Shown: in pieces, positions 54,629 through 64,000 of the stretch
Layout: each line of letters opens with the position of its first letter
Position numbering within the stretch: position 1 is the first letter of the stretch
Source of the DNA: Erythrobacteraceae bacterium CFH 75059
Lineage (GTDB): Bacteria; Pseudomonadota; Alphaproteobacteria; Sphingomonadales; Sphingomonadaceae
Length of the DNA: 64,000 bases
Assembly: GCA_004331795.1 (NCBI GenBank)
Contig: SJSR01000002.1
Location: forward strand, 124,001-188,000
Reading direction: 5' to 3'
Made by a program: the position numbers and the translations under genes
Notes under the pieces: model-generated
Seen by the model: the letters and a program-made list of their open reading frames with translations, nothing else
Database searches by the model: none
Told to the model about the DNA's origin: nothing

Positions 54629-55567
54629 TCAGCCGGTCCGTGTCGCCGGCGGAGTGCCGCGCTGCCGCCGGATGACGCCTTCCTGCGCCACACTGGCAAT
54701 CAGGCGGCCGGCAGCGTTGAAGATCTGCCCGCGATTGAAGCCCCGCCCGCCGCCGGACCAGGGGCTGTCGCAGACGTAAAGGAGCCATTCGTCCACGCGG
54801 GCCGGATGGTGGAACCAGAGCGCATGGTCGAGACTGGCGCTGACCAGTTCGCCGCGCGTCCAGCTCAGTCCGTGGGGCAGGGCGCTGGTGCCCAGCAGCA
54901 TGAAGTCCGATGCGTAGGCGATGATTGCACGATGCAGAGCGGGATCGTCGCCGGGCGATGCGACGGCCCGGAACCAGGCGTGCGCCAGCGGCGGGCGCGG
55001 GTCGCGGCTGCGGCCGTCGCGGGGCTCGACGCTGCGGAACTCGATCGGGCGCGGGCGCAGCATCCAGGCGCGCTGTGCCGGCGTGATCGCGTCTCCCAGC
55101 CGCTCCGCCACGCGGCGCATCCGCACGGAGTCCGGCTCGAGGCTTTCCGGGCCGGGGACGTTCGGCAGCTCGGCCTGCTGGTGGTGAAGCCCGTCCTCCG
55201 GTCGCTGGAAACCGGCGCTCATCGTCAGGATCGCCGTTCCCTCCTGCTCGGCCACCACGCGCCGGCTGGCGAAGCTGCGTCCGTCAAACTGGCGTTCGAC
55301 ACGATAACGGATCGGCCGACCCTCCTCGCCGCCGCGAAGGAAATAGGCGTGCAGCGAGTGCGCGACCCGTTCCGGGCTGACCGTGGCGCAGGCTGCCTGC
55401 AACGCCTGCGCGATCACCTGGCCGCCGAAGACGCGGCCCACGCCGCCGGGCTGGGGCTGGCCGGTGAAGGCGTCCTCGCCGTCGGGCGCGAGGGTCAGCA
55501 GGTCGGCAAGCCCCTGCACCAGCGCCTGCGGGCTGGCGGCGGCTTCGTCCGCGGATGTGTTCGTCAT
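54629..55567 (-). CDS. tesB: Acyl-CoA thioesterase II
   Basis: Hydrolyses medium- and long-chain acyl-CoA. 312 residues with a double hotdog fold: GRVFGGQVIAQALQAA, VAHSLHAYFLRGG, RRVVAEQEGTAILTM in the first half; HAWFRAVASPGDD and SLDHALWFHHPARVDEWLLY in the second. ATG 55567 is used, with an upstream in-frame extension judged non-coding. It precedes the methyltransferase gene on the minus strand. Confidence 0.94.
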   Translation of the reverse strand: MTNTSADEAAASPQALVQGLADLLTLAPDGEDAFTGQPQPGGVGRVFGGQVIAQALQAACATVSPERVAHSLHAYFLRGGEEGRPIRYRVERQFDGRSFASRRVVAEQEGTAILTMSAGFQRPEDGLHHQQAELPNVPGPESLEPDSVRMRRVAERLGDAITPAQRAWMLRPRPIEFRSVEPRDGRSRDPRPPLAHAWFRAVASPGDDPALHRAIIAYASDFMLLGTSALPHGLSWTRGELVSASLDHALWFHHPARVDEWLLYVCDSPWSGGGRGFNRGQIFNAAGRLIASVAQEGVIRRQRGTPPATRTG

Positions 55568-55648
55568 GCCGCGGCCCTGCGCCGCCGAGGGCGAGGCGTC
55601 AACCGGCCGCACCGTCTCCGCGGCGGCGGCTGATCAGGCCCGCCGGCG

Positions 55649-57823
55649 TCATGCGCCGCCGCCCGCAAGCGCCGCCAGGAGCAGCAGCGCGACGATGTTG
55701 GTGATCTTGATCATCGGATTGACGGCCGGGCCGGCCGTGTCCTTGTAGGGATCGCCGACGGTGTCGCCGGTCACCGCCGCCTTGTGCGCGTCGGAGCCCT
55801 TGCCGCCGTGGTTGCCGTCCTCGATGAACTTCTTGGCGTTGTCCCACGCGCCGCCGCCGCTGGTCATCGACAGGGCGACGAACAGGCCGCCGACGATGAC
55901 CCCGAGCAGCAGTGCCCCCAGCGCGGCAAAGCCGTTCTGCTGTCCGGCGACCGCGGCGATGGCGAAATAGACCACCACCGGCGCAAGCACGGGCAGCAGC
56001 GACGGCACGATCATCTCCTTGATGGCCGCCTTGGTGACCAGATCGACCGTCCGGGCGTAGTCGGGCTTTGTCTCGAAAGTCATGATGGCCGGATTTTCGG
56101 CGAACTGCTGCCGCACATCGGTCACCACGTCCCCCGCGGCGCGGCCGACGGCGGTCATGCCGAGCGCCGCGAACAGGTATGGCAGGAGCGCACCGAGGAA
56201 CAGTCCGACGATGACGTACGGGTTCTCGAGGCTGAAGTCGACGTCCGTGCCGGGGAAATACTCGGCGAGATCGGCGGTGTAGGCGGCAAACAGCACCAGC
56301 GCGGCCAGCCCGGCCGAGCCGATGGCATAGCCCTTCGTCACGGCCTTGGTGGTGTTGCCCACCGCGTCGAGCGCGTCGGTCTTTTCACGCACCGCGGCAT
56401 CAAGGCCAGCCATTTCGGCGATGCCGCCCGCATTGTCGGTGACCGGCCCGTAGGCGTCGAGGGCCACCACCATCCCGGCAAGCGCCAGCATGGCCGTCGC
56501 CGCGTAGGCGATCCCCAGAAGGCCCGCGAGCTGGAAGGCGACGATGATGCCGCTGACGATCACCAGCGTGGGGAGGGCGGTCGCTTCGAGCGAGATCGCC
56601 AGCCCCTGGATGACGTTGGTGCCATGGCCGGTGACGGACGCCTTGGCGATGGACTGCACCGGGCGGTATCCGGTGCCGGTGTAGTACTCGGTGATCCAGA
56701 TGATGAGAGCCGTCACCACCAGGCCCAGGATCGCACACCAGAACAGCCCCCAGCCCGTGAACGCCACCTGCGACGACGTTCCTTCCTCGGCCAGAGGCGC
56801 GCCGATGTCCACATTTCCGAGGTTGGCGCCGCCGATCACGGCGTTCATGTCGCCGAGCGTCGCCTGCATCGCCAGCCAGATCAACGGCACGGCCAGCACG
56901 GCGCTGATCAGGAAACCCTTGTACATAGCCCCCATGATGGAATTGCCGCGCCCCAGCCGCACGAAGAAGGTGCCGATGATCGAGGTCAGGATGCACGCGC
57001 CCCCGATGAGCAGCGGCAGGGCCATCAGCGGGAGCAGCAGATCCCCGGCCGTCCGCACGAGCAGGGCGGTGAGCACCATGGTCGCCCCGACGGTCACGAC
57101 ATAGGTCTCGAACAGGTCGGCCGCCATGCCCGCGCAGTCGCCGACATTGTCGCCGACATTGTCGGCGATGACCGCCGGGTTGCGCGGATCGTCTTCGGGG
57201 ATCCCCGCCTCGACCTTGCCCACGAGATCGGCGCCGACATCGGCCGCCTTGGTGAAAATGCCGCCTCCCAGCCGCGCGAAGATCGAGATGAGCGAAGCGC
57301 CGAAGGCAAGCGCGACAAGCGCGTCGATGACTTCCCGGTCATTCACCGGCAGACCCATCGGTCCGATGAGCACGGCGAAGAACACGGCGATGGCCAGCAG
57401 TGCCAGCCCGGCGACGAGCAGGCCGGTGATGGCGCCCGCGCGGAAGGCGACCGTCAGGCCCTGCTGCAGCCCGCTCTGCGCCGCCGCCGCCGTGCGGACG
57501 TTGGCCCGCACAGAAATGAGCATGCCGATGAACCCGGCGGCACCCGACAGAAGCGCGCCGAGCAGGAAGCCGGCCGCCGACACCGGCACACCGCCTCGTG
57601 GCAGGTCGAGGAAGACGTAGACCAGCGCGGCAACGACAACCCCGACAAGGGCGATGGTGGTGTATTGCCGCCGCAGGTAGGCGCGGGCGCCCTCCTCGAT
57701 GGCGGCGGCGATCTCCCGCATCCGGTCGTTGCCCGACCCCATGCGCAAGACCTGCCGGCTCGTCACGAACCCGTACAGGATGGCGAGGAAGCCGAGGACG
57801 ATGGCCACGATCACATATTGCAC
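55649..57823 (-). CDS. hppA: K+-independent H+-translocating pyrophosphatase
   Basis: 724 residues, about 15-16 membrane helices. It hydrolyses pyrophosphate and pumps protons. [26 protein letters not shown] and the [10 protein letters not shown] segment with Lys in place of Ala mark the K+-insensitive type. The start is GTG 57823, preceded by a GGGGG ribosome-binding site. It is downstream of thiL on the same strand after a 145-base gap in which I see no gene. Confidence 0.95.
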   Translation of the reverse strand: MQYVIVAIVLGFLAILYGFVTSRQVLRMGSGNDRMREIAAAIEEGARAYLRRQYTTIALVGVVVAALVYVFLDLPRGGVPVSAAGFLLGALLSGAAGFIGMLISVRANVRTAAAAQSGLQQGLTVAFRAGAITGLLVAGLALLAIAVFFAVLIGPMGLPVNDREVIDALVALAFGASLISIFARLGGGIFTKAADVGADLVGKVEAGIPEDDPRNPAVIADNVGDNVGDCAGMAADLFETYVVTVGATMVLTALLVRTAGDLLLPLMALPLLIGGACILTSIIGTFFVRLGRGNSIMGAMYKGFLISAVLAVPLIWLAMQATLGDMNAVIGGANLGNVDIGAPLAEEGTSSQVAFTGWGLFWCAILGLVVTALIIWITEYYTGTGYRPVQSIAKASVTGHGTNVIQGLAISLEATALPTLVIVSGIIVAFQLAGLLGIAYAATAMLALAGMVVALDAYGPVTDNAGGIAEMAGLDAAVREKTDALDAVGNTTKAVTKGYAIGSAGLAALVLFAAYTADLAEYFPGTDVDFSLENPYVIVGLFLGALLPYLFAALGMTAVGRAAGDVVTDVRQQFAENPAIMTFETKPDYARTVDLVTKAAIKEMIVPSLLPVLAPVVVYFAIAAVAGQQNGFAALGALLLGVIVGGLFVALSMTSGGGAWDNAKKFIEDGNHGGKGSDAHKAAVTGDTVGDPYKDTAGPAVNPMIKITNIVALLLLAALAGGGA

Positions 57824-57968
57824 CAGAATACCCCCCGCACACGGCCGGTCCCGGCGACAGGGCCAGGCCTGCATCTTCTTACAAGTTGACGACAGGTATA
57901 GGCGCAGCAAATTGCGTGGCAAGGGGAGACCGGCTCCGGTTCCTTGCGCCTGAAGCCCGTCTTGCGAA

Positions 57969-58835
57969 TTATTCGTGCAGGAAGCCGAGCCCATCGTCCT
58001 CATCGACGGGCAGGCCGTCAAGGCAGAGCGCGGCAGGCTCGCGTTCGGTGAGGCGGCCGATGGCGTGCGCGGGAACCGGGGATCGGCAGTCCGGGGGCAG
58101 GGCAAACAGCAACTGGTAGTCGTCCCCCCACCGCAGGCACGCGTCGCGGCGCGAGGGGTCGGCAACGGGAACCGCTGCAGTGTCGATGTCGATCGTCAGC
58201 CCGCTAGCGAGGGCCAGGCGCTGCGCGTCGAGCAGCAGGCCGTCGGACACGTCCATCATCGCCGTGACCACCGGCGCAAGAAGGCGACCTTCCTTCAGCA
58301 GGGGCGCCGGCCGGCGGTAGGGAGCGCTGTCTCCGCGGCCTGCGCGCAGGGCTTCGAAACCGAGCATCGCGCGGCCGATCACGCCGGTGACATGGAGCAC
58401 GTCGCCGGCACGGCCCCCGCGGCGGTCGGGGACGGAGCCGCACCCCGCCTTGCCGATCGCCGTGACGCCGAAGCTGCGCGGCCCCCGGCTTCCCGTCGTG
58501 TCGCCGCCGAGCAAGGGCACGTCGAACGCTCGCAATGCCTCTTCAAGCCCGCGAAGGAATGCATCCTCATCCCCGCCAAGCTGGTAGGAGAGCAGCACGC
58601 CCAGCGGCTCCGCCCCCTTCGCGGCCAGATCCGACAGGGCGGCCGCCAGCAGCTTCCACGCCACATCCGCCATGTCCTGCTCGGCAAGCCAGTGGATGCC
58701 CTCGACCATGGAGTCGTGGGTCAGGACGAGCGTTTCAGCGCCCAGTGCGAGAACGGCGGCATCGTCGGCAAGGCCGCGGGCCGCGGGATTGCCCGCCAGG
58801 CCGCGAAGGGCGGCAAGGAACGCCCGCTCGTCTAC
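57969..58835 (-). CDS. thiL: Thiamine-monophosphate kinase, non-canonical start
   Basis: Phosphorylates thiamine monophosphate to the pyrophosphate. 288 residues: ATP-grasp-like N-terminal region [41 protein letters not shown], and the C-terminal [17 protein letters not shown] and [10 protein letters not shown]. The protein sequence clearly begins near [12 protein letters not shown], but no ATG, GTG or TTG occurs in frame before DSMVEG (about residue 44). The codon at 58835 is GTA, and it overlaps the nusB stop TAG exactly in the geometry of the ATGA overlaps seen elsewhere in this window. Either GTA is a rare start or there is a sequence error or mutation at this base. Confidence 0.85.
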   Translation of the reverse strand, partial: VDERAFLAALRGLAGNPAARGLADDAAVLALGAETLVLTHDSMVEGIHWLAEQDMADVAWKLLAAALSDLAAKGAEPLGVLLSYQLGGDEDAFLRGLEEALRAFDVPLLGGDTTGSRGPRSFGVTAIGKAGCGSVPDRRGGRAGDVLHVTGVIGRAMLGFEALRAGRGDSAPYRRPAPLLKEGRLLAPVVTAMMDVSDGLLLDAQRLALASGLTIDIDTAAVPVADPSRRDACLRWGDDYQLLFALPPDCRSPVPAHAIGRLTEREPAALCLDGLPVDEDDGLGFLHE

Positions 58836-59293
58836 GGCCGCACCTCGCGGGCGACGGCGTCCAGCACTCCGTTCACGAACCGCGCCTGATCGTCGTCGAA
58901 GAAGGCCTTCGCGACATCCACATACTCGCTGATCGCCGCGGCTTTGGGGACGTCCGGCCGCGCCAGAAGTTCGAACGCACCGGCGCGGAGCACCTGGAGC
59001 ATGGTTTTGTCCATGCGTTCCAGCGTCCAGCCGCGCGCCAGCTTGCCGCCGACCAGCGCGTCCAGATCCTGCTGCCTCGCCGCCACCCCTTGCACGAGCG
59101 AGTCGAAGAAGGGCACGTCGGCCTGCTCCATCTCCAAGTCCTCGATGACGCGCCCGAGCCGGTGCTGGTGGAACTCGTCGAGCAGGCGCGCAACGGGCGT
59201 GCGCTCCATCTCGCGCTGATAAAGCGCCTGAACCGCCGCCAGCCGGGCGGCCGAGCGTGTGCGGGCGCGCTGCGGCGTGCTGCGCCCGGTCAT
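58832..59293 (-). CDS. nusB: Transcription antitermination factor NusB
   Basis: An all-helical RNA-binding protein of the rRNA antitermination complex, 153 residues. ARLAAVQALYQREMERTP and a C-terminal region VDVAKAFFDDDQARFVNGVLD match the family, as does LRAGAFELLARPDVPKAAAISEYV. It overlaps hisD (ATGA) upstream and thiL (GTAG) downstream. The usual partner ribH is not adjacent here. Confidence 0.94.
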   Translation of the reverse strand: MTGRSTPQRARTRSAARLAAVQALYQREMERTPVARLLDEFHQHRLGRVIEDLEMEQADVPFFDSLVQGVAARQQDLDALVGGKLARGWTLERMDKTMLQVLRAGAFELLARPDVPKAAAISEYVDVAKAFFDDDQARFVNGVLDAVAREVRP

Positions 59294-60585
59294 GCCAGCC
59301 GGACCTCGATCGAGCGGGCGTGCGCCGGCAGCCCCTCCGCATGGGCAAGCGCCGCCGCCGCCGGGCCGATCTGCGGCAGCCCGCCCTCCGGCACCGCGAT
59401 GAAGCTCGTCCGCTTCATGAAGTCGAGCACCGACAGCCCGCTGCTGAAACGGGCACGACGGCCGGTCGGCAGAACATGATTGGGCCCCGCAATGTAGTCT
59501 CCCACGGCTTCGGGTGTGTGCCGGCCGAGAAAGACGCTGCCGGCGTGGCGGATGCGTGCAAACATCGCCTCGGGATCATCCAAGGCCAGTTCCACGTGCT
59601 CGGCGGCAAGCCTGTTTGCCAGGGCCGGCGCCTCCGCCAGCAGGTCATCCACGACGACGACGGCGCCGTTGACCGACCAGCTCTCGCTGGCGACCGCGGC
59701 AGTGGCCAGGCCCCGCAGTTCGTCGGCGACCGCCTCGACCACCGCCTCGGCGAACGCATCGTCGTCGGTGATCAGGACCGCCTGTGCCGACGGGTCGTGT
59801 TCGGCCTGGCTGAGCAGATCGGCGGCGATCCAGCGCGGGTCGTTGGCCGCATCGGCAATGACGAGGATTTCGCTCGGGCCCGCGATCATGTCGATCCCGA
59901 CGACGCCGAACACCTGCCGCTTGGCCTCGGCGACGAAGGCGTTGCCCGGTCCCGTGATTACATCGACGGGACGGATGCGCCCGGTGCCGAAGGCGAGGGC
60001 GCCGATGGCCTGCGCGCCGCCGATGCGCCACACTTCGTCGACTTCGGCGACGTGCGCGGCCGCCAGCACCAGAGGATTGACCTGGCCGCCGGGAGTCGGC
60101 GTTGTCACCACGAGCCGCTCCACCCCCGCCACGCGGGCCGGAAGCGCATTCATCAGGAGGGACGAGGGATAGGCCGCCCGCCCGCCGGGCACGTACAGGC
60201 CCGCGGCATCAACCGCACTCCAGCGCGCCCCGAGGCGGATCCCCGCCGCATCGGTGTAGTCCCGGTCGGCCGGCAGCTGCCCCTCGTGGAATGCCCTGAT
60301 CCTGTCGGCGGCGAGCGTCAGCGCCGCGCGCAGGTCGCCGCTCAAGGCGTCGTACGCCTGACGGCATTGCGCGGGCGAAATGCACCAGTCCGTGTCGTGT
60401 GCGAGCCGGTGGCCATCATGAGCGGCGGTGTGCTCTGCCACTGCGGCATCGCCGCGCACGCGCACATCCGCCAGGATTGCCGCCACCGTGTCCGTTACGT
60501 CCGGACTGTCGCCGCGAGGCCCGCTCGCCAGCGCCTCGAACTGCGCGGCAAAGCCGCCGTCCCGGCTCCGCAGAAGGCGCATCAC
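59290..60585 (-). CDS. hisD: Histidinol dehydrogenase
   Basis: Last step of histidine synthesis. 431 residues; [61 protein letters not shown] and [14 protein letters not shown] are family signatures, with the zinc-binding region around [14 protein letters not shown]. It overlaps hisG upstream (ATGA) and nusB downstream. Confidence 0.97.
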   Translation of the reverse strand: MMRLLRSRDGGFAAQFEALASGPRGDSPDVTDTVAAILADVRVRGDAAVAEHTAAHDGHRLAHDTDWCISPAQCRQAYDALSGDLRAALTLAADRIRAFHEGQLPADRDYTDAAGIRLGARWSAVDAAGLYVPGGRAAYPSSLLMNALPARVAGVERLVVTTPTPGGQVNPLVLAAAHVAEVDEVWRIGGAQAIGALAFGTGRIRPVDVITGPGNAFVAEAKRQVFGVVGIDMIAGPSEILVIADAANDPRWIAADLLSQAEHDPSAQAVLITDDDAFAEAVVEAVADELRGLATAAVASESWSVNGAVVVVDDLLAEAPALANRLAAEHVELALDDPEAMFARIRHAGSVFLGRHTPEAVGDYIAGPNHVLPTGRRARFSSGLSVLDFMKRTSFIAVPEGGLPQIGPAAAALAHAEGLPAHARSIEVRLA

Positions 60586-61232
60586 GAGGCCTCCCGGCGG
60601 GAGCCGTCACGGAACGCGGCGATCAGCGCGGCGATCCGCCCGTCCGTCTTCCACGCGGCCCGGTTGACGATGAAGCGGCTGGTCACGTCGGCGATCCGCT
60701 CCACTTCCACCAGCCCGTTGTCCCTCAGCGTGCGTCCGGTGGACACCAGATCGACAATCTGGTCGGCCAGTCCCAGGACGGGCGCGAGTTCCATGGCACC
60801 GCTGAGCTTGATGCATTCGGCCTGAATGCCCCGGCGCTCGAAGTGCCGGCGGGTCAGATTGGGGTATTTGGTGGCGACGCGCAAATGGCTCGCGCCGTCC
60901 GGCTGTGCTGCGGCCGCCGGGCGGGCAAGCGCCAGACGGCATCGGCCGATCTCAAGATCGACTGGGGCGTACAGTTCGGCGTAGCCGAACTCCTCGATAA
61001 CGTCGGAGCCGACGATGCCGACCTGTGCCGCGCCATGAGCGACAAAGGTCGCGACATCGAAAGCGCGCACGCGGATCAGGCGAAGGTCGGCACGCGCGGT
61101 CGCGAAGGTCAGCGCCCGGCAGGCCTTGTCGTGAAAGGCGGCTTCCGGCACCACGCCCGCCGCCGCCATCACCGGCAAGGCCTCGTCGAGCACGCGCCCC
61201 TTGGGCACGGCAAAGGTCAGCGGGGAAGGCAT
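60582..61232 (-). CDS. hisG: ATP phosphoribosyltransferase, short form
   Basis: First step of histidine synthesis. 216 residues: [46 protein letters not shown] and the PRPP loop region [14 protein letters not shown]. It lacks the C-terminal histidine-sensing domain of the roughly 300-residue form; short HisG needs HisZ as regulatory partner. No hisZ is in the window, so it must be elsewhere. It leads the hisG-hisD-nusB-thiL run. Confidence 0.96.
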   Translation of the reverse strand: MPSPLTFAVPKGRVLDEALPVMAAAGVVPEAAFHDKACRALTFATARADLRLIRVRAFDVATFVAHGAAQVGIVGSDVIEEFGYAELYAPVDLEIGRCRLALARPAAAAQPDGASHLRVATKYPNLTRRHFERRGIQAECIKLSGAMELAPVLGLADQIVDLVSTGRTLRDNGLVEVERIADVTSRFIVNRAAWKTDGRIAALIAAFRDGSRREAS

Positions 61233-61291
61233 GGGCGGTGCAGATAGAGGAGGGGTGCTGAAAGGGCAATGGCGGTGGGAGCCCGCGCCGA

Positions 61292-62203
61292 TCAGGGTCT
61301 GCGTGACAGGAACCGCTCCATCGCCGCGTTGACCGCGTCTGGCGCTTCCCATGGAACGAAATGCCCGCAGCCGTGCACCGGCTCCACCGTCAGGTCGGTG
61401 ACGACGCCCTCCAGTCCGTCCAGGTTGGCCGGCGGCAGGGCAAGGTCGTCCATCGCCCAGATCACCAGCGTCGGGATTGTCAGCGTCGGCAGTGCGGGCG
61501 GGTTCCACCCCTCGGGCAGCGCGTAGGGGGCATCCAGAGGGGGCACGTCGATGGGCGAGGCGCGATACCAGTTGAGCATCGCGAAAGCCGCGTCCCGGTC
61601 CTGCCATTCGGCGAGCAATGCGGAGCGCTCCTCGGGTTCCATGGAGGAGGGGCGATCCCAGCGCACCTCCTTCAGCAGAATGCCCACGAGCCCCTGTTCA
61701 CGCACCAGCGCGTCGTTGGCCGGATCACGAAACCCGCGAATGTACTGGCTTGCCTCGCGCTGGACCCGATCGGTGTAGAGCAGTCGCTGGAAGATGGCGG
61801 GATGCGGCGCGTTGGCAACCACTGCCCGCTCGACCCTGCCGTTCTGCTGTCCGCCAAGCGCCACGCCCCAGGCGATCGCTCCGCCCCAGTCGTGGCCGAC
61901 GATCGTGAAGCGCTCGACCGCGAGCGCGTCGGCGAGGCGGAACACGTCACCGATGAGCTTGTCGGGCGTGTAGGCGTGGACGTCCTGCGGCTTCGACGAG
62001 CCGCGGTAGCCGCGCTGATCAGGCGCGATGCAGCGGAACCTGTCGCTGAAGTGCCTGATCTGGTGCCGCCAGGTGCGGTGGCTTTCCGGAAAGCCGTGCA
62101 GGAACAGCAAGGCAGGCGCGTCGCGCGGCCCCATGTCCACCGTGTCGAGAGCGATGCCGCCGCCCAGATCGACGCGGTGCTGCCGCAGCGGGTCCGGCGT
62201 CAT
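61292..62203 (-). CDS. Alpha/beta-fold hydrolase, epoxide hydrolase-like
   Basis: 303 residues. The oxyanion motif [13 protein letters not shown] and nucleophile Asp105 in [12 protein letters not shown] identify the branch with an Asp nucleophile used by epoxide hydrolases and haloalkane dehalogenases. The closing His is in [11 protein letters not shown], and the cap region carries Tyr residues compatible with an epoxide hydrolase. The substrate is unknown. The 5' end overlaps the DUF1428 gene by four bases (ATGA), so the two are coupled. Confidence 0.92.
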   Translation of the reverse strand: MTPDPLRQHRVDLGGGIALDTVDMGPRDAPALLFLHGFPESHRTWRHQIRHFSDRFRCIAPDQRGYRGSSKPQDVHAYTPDKLIGDVFRLADALAVERFTIVGHDWGGAIAWGVALGGQQNGRVERAVVANAPHPAIFQRLLYTDRVQREASQYIRGFRDPANDALVREQGLVGILLKEVRWDRPSSMEPEERSALLAEWQDRDAAFAMLNWYRASPIDVPPLDAPYALPEGWNPPALPTLTIPTLVIWAMDDLALPPANLDGLEGVVTDLTVEPVHGCGHFVPWEAPDAVNAAMERFLSRRP

Positions 62204-62553
62204 GCGTGCCGCTCGACAAGCGGAGTGAAGCCGCCATGGACCATGCGGGCGCCGTCGAACGGCATGTCGCCGAACTCGGCCATGCGCGGATCGGCCATCA
62301 CCTTCTCGTGCGCCGCGTCAGCCGTGGCCTTGTCCGGCCAGATCATCCACGCAAAGACGATCCGCTCGCCCTCGCGTGCATCGACCGCCCGGCGGAAATC
62401 CGTCACCTCCCCGTCGCGGACATCCTCCTCCCAGCACTCGACATGCGAAAGGGCGCCGTGATCGCGGGCGATCGGCCAGAACCGCTCGGCCGTCGCCGCA
62501 TACGCATCCTTGTTCCCGGCCGCGACGGGAACGATGAACCCTTGCACGTACAT
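62200..62553 (-). CDS. DUF1428 family protein
   Basis: A 117-residue ferredoxin-like (dimeric alpha/beta barrel) protein. MYVQGFIVPVAAGNKDAY, WPIARDHGALSHVECWEEDV, VFAWMIWPDKATADAAHEKVMADPRM and the C-terminal PFDGARMVHGGF are its hallmarks. Function unknown. Its stop overlaps the epoxide-hydrolase-like gene. ATG 62553 is used. Confidence 0.9.
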   Translation of the reverse strand: MYVQGFIVPVAAGNKDAYAATAERFWPIARDHGALSHVECWEEDVRDGEVTDFRRAVDAREGERIVFAWMIWPDKATADAAHEKVMADPRMAEFGDMPFDGARMVHGGFTPLVERHA

Positions 62554-62576
62554 GCGCCCTCTCCTTGAACACCCTC

Positions 62577-63473
62577 TCAGGGGTAGCTGACCGTCGTCGG
62601 CCGCTCCGGCAGGGGGATGTACTCCTCCGTGTCGCCGGGCACCAGCGGGAAGCGGCCCGCCAGCCAGTCGCGTTTCGCCTGTTCGATACGGTCGCGGCTG
62701 GAGGACACGAAGTTCCACCAGACGTGGCGCGGGGTGCGGAACGCCTCTCCGCCCAGGAGCACGACGCGTGCGCCGGTCGCGCTTTCCAGCTTGAGCGCGA
62801 GGCCGGGGCGGAGCACCGTCAGCTCGTAGAGGTTCAGCGGCACTCCGCCGATGGCTGCGTCTCCGGCGATCAGCATAACCGCGCGTTCGTCGGCGTCGGC
62901 ATCGACCGGGATGGAGCTGCGCGCGCCGAGCACGATGTCGGCATAGATCGTGTCCGCATGGGTTGTCGTCGGTGCCCGCCGGCCCCACAGCGTGCCCATG
63001 ACCACCGTTGCGCGCGCGCCGCTGTCCTCGACGATCGGCAGTTCCGTCTGCGCCTCGAAAGCCGGGTCGAGCTCCTCGCGTTCGTCGGGCAGAGCCAGCC
63101 AGGTCTGCATCCCGTAGAGCCGCGGCCCCCGCGCCCGATCCTGGGACGGCGAGCGCTCGGAATGGACGATGCCTCGCCCGGCCGTCATCAGGTTCACCTG
63201 TCCGGGCCGGATCGTGGCGAAGCTGCCCACGCTGTCCCGGTGATCGATGGCGCCCTCGAACAGCCAGGTGACAGTGGCAAGATTGATGTGCGGGTGCGGC
63301 CGCACATCCATGCCCTCGCCGAGCGCCAGCTGCGCGGGGCCGAACTGGTCGACGAAGATGAACGGTCCCACCATGCTCCGCGCTTTCGAGGGCAGGGCGC
63401 GCCGCACCTCGAACTGGCCGAGATCGTGGGCCACCGGAGTGATGGTCTGTTCGACCGGATCATCGTTGATCAT
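62577..63473 (-). CDS. Pirin family protein
   Basis: A 298-residue double cupin. The metal site is built from histidines in HPHINLATVTWL, plus TAGRGIVHSERSP and a C-terminal cupin carrying GGEAFRTPRHVWWNFVSS. Bacterial pirins include quercetin 2,3-dioxygenases and redox-responsive regulators; the role here is unknown. The 5' end overlaps bolA by four bases (63470-63473), so it is coupled to it. Confidence 0.93.
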   Translation of the reverse strand: MINDDPVEQTITPVAHDLGQFEVRRALPSKARSMVGPFIFVDQFGPAQLALGEGMDVRPHPHINLATVTWLFEGAIDHRDSVGSFATIRPGQVNLMTAGRGIVHSERSPSQDRARGPRLYGMQTWLALPDEREELDPAFEAQTELPIVEDSGARATVVMGTLWGRRAPTTTHADTIYADIVLGARSSIPVDADADERAVMLIAGDAAIGGVPLNLYELTVLRPGLALKLESATGARVVLLGGEAFRTPRHVWWNFVSSSRDRIEQAKRDWLAGRFPLVPGDTEEYIPLPERPTTVSYP

Positions 63474-63760
63474 GCGCCCTCTCCCGGAGCGGCGGCGCGG
63501 ATGGCCACGGCGTGCACGCGGTTCCCGGGAATGTCGCCCAGTGCCCGGATCACAAGCCGCTGCCGCTCCAGCCGGGTTCGGCCGGCGAAGGCCGGCGCCT
63601 CGATAAGGATGCTGAAATGCGAGGCGCCGCTGCCATCGTCACCGGCATGACCGCGGTGACGGGCGCTGTCGTTGATCACTTCCAGTCGCGTCGGCGCGAA
63701 CGCCTGCGTCAGCAGGGTCGTGATCTCCTCGTCGACGCTCATGGTGTGCGGATGTGTCAT
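63470..63760 (-). CDS. BolA-family protein
   Basis: 96 residues with the BolA signature DSARHRGH, SHFSILIEAPAFAG, and the helix RLERQRLVIRALGDI. BolA proteins partner with monothiol glutaredoxins in iron-sulfur handling and stress. The start is ATG 63760, with GAGAGG upstream; the later ATG 63742 has no ribosome-binding site. It is divergent from the J-domain gene with 54 bases between them, the common alphaproteobacterial arrangement. Confidence 0.9.
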   Translation of the reverse strand: MTHPHTMSVDEEITTLLTQAFAPTRLEVINDSARHRGHAGDDGSGASHFSILIEAPAFAGRTRLERQRLVIRALGDIPGNRVHAVAIRAAAPGEGA

Positions 63761-63814
63761 CGGCGCAGGCCTCTCTTGGTTTTGTGACGGTCGCCCCCCA
63801 CACTGGAAAGCTTC

Positions 63815-64000
63815 ATGACGCGCGACAAGTTCCATGGACGCCACGAGAGGAAGGGCAGGGTGTGCGAAGATCCGGGCTGCGATCAGCCCGGCGAATTTCG
63901 GGCGCCATCCGCCCGCGGCAGCAGCTCCGACGGGCCGGGCGCCTATCACTGGTACTGCCTCGACCATGTACGCGCCTTCAATCAGCGCTACGACTGGTTC
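63815..64000 (+). CDS. J-domain (DnaJ-like) protein, 3' end outside the window
   Basis: The first 62 residues are visible: MTRDKFHGRHERKGRVCEDPGC, then QPGEFRAPSA and a YHWYCLDHVRAFNQRYDWF segment. This Cys/His-containing N-terminus precedes the J domain in the alphaproteobacterial protein encoded next to bolA. The J domain itself lies beyond the right edge. A GGAAAG ribosome-binding site precedes ATG 63815. Frame is open to the edge. Confidence 0.8.
   Translation, partial: MTRDKFHGRHERKGRVCEDPGCDQPGEFRAPSARGSSSDGPGAYHWYCLDHVRAFNQRYDWF

Noticed and set aside
55784-57889. Plus-strand open frame of about 700 codons opposite hppA
   Set aside because: Long because the hppA strand has third-position GC bias; the sequence is low-complexity Arg/Gln/His/Asp with no recognisable domain.

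Overview
The window is GC-rich, densely packed chromosomal DNA from an alphaproteobacterium, most likely a member of Sphingomonadales. Support comes from the PEPxxWA-type C-terminal sorting signal at 30835-31407, a LOV/HWE histidine kinase, split pntAA/pntAB/pntB headed by an aa3-oxidase subunit IV gene, the order infA-maf-RNase E/G-yacG-tRNA-Phe, and the order hisG-hisD-nusB-thiL-hppA. The genus cannot be fixed from sequence alone. I see no phage, insertion sequence, plasmid gene, integron or CRISPR array. It reads as core genome with a few accessory genes. There is no gene-free stretch longer than about 210 bases.

Layout. 1-3.2 kb: 3' part of cysS (carrying an in-frame palindromic repeat), a 2-hydroxyacid dehydrogenase, two small conserved minus-strand genes, and an S24 autoprotease regulator. 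3.3-7.1 kb: a metallo-beta-lactamase-fold hydrolase, then rpmF-plsX-fabH-ihfA-merR (ribosome, phospholipid and fatty-acid initiation, DNA architecture). 7.1-10.6 kb: two DsbA-type proteins and a DUF721 gene on the minus strand, divergent from mutY, whose tail runs antisense through a small membrane-protein gene. 10.6-14.5 kb: serine hydrolase, nudC, and a LOV-HWE kinase with a stand-alone receiver. 14.5-20.9 kb: DUF1489, mgtE, cyclophilin, a GntA-like/DUF1989 pair, miaB, phoH. 21-26.4 kb: aldehyde dehydrogenase, then the sulfate-activation operon cysD-cysNC-cysQ.

26.6-35 kb: a PhoD-like phosphatase, a Fis-type response regulator with a degenerate sigma-54 loop, the proton-translocating transhydrogenase (with a PEP-CTERM gene and a terminator inside the cluster), a small lipoprotein and dgt. 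35-44.3 kb: small oxidoreductase, ABA4-like membrane protein, DUF938 methyltransferase, an entericidin-type lipoprotein only 41 residues long, an isolated cpaF, an EamA transporter, glmS, and a dual GGDEF-EAL protein. 44.3-49.2 kb: purC-purS-purQ, wrbA, tRNA-Phe, yacG, RNase E/G-like, maf, infA. 49.3-57.8 kb: TonB receptor, uvrC, methyltransferase, tesB, H+-pyrophosphatase. 58-64 kb: thiL-nusB-hisD-hisG, epoxide hydrolase, DUF1428, pirin, bolA, and the start of a J-domain gene.

Most same-strand neighbours overlap by 1-13 bases (ATGA, GTGA, TTGA, TGATG), so translational coupling dominates. The points most worth checking are the coding palindromic repeat in cysS, the GntA-like/DUF1989 cassette, the receiver-AAA-Fis protein lacking a true GAFTGA loop, the light-sensor pair with a palindrome over its promoter, the antisense extension of mutY, and thiL, whose only plausible start is a GTA overlapping the nusB stop codon. 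None is shown by sequence alone to be a new system.
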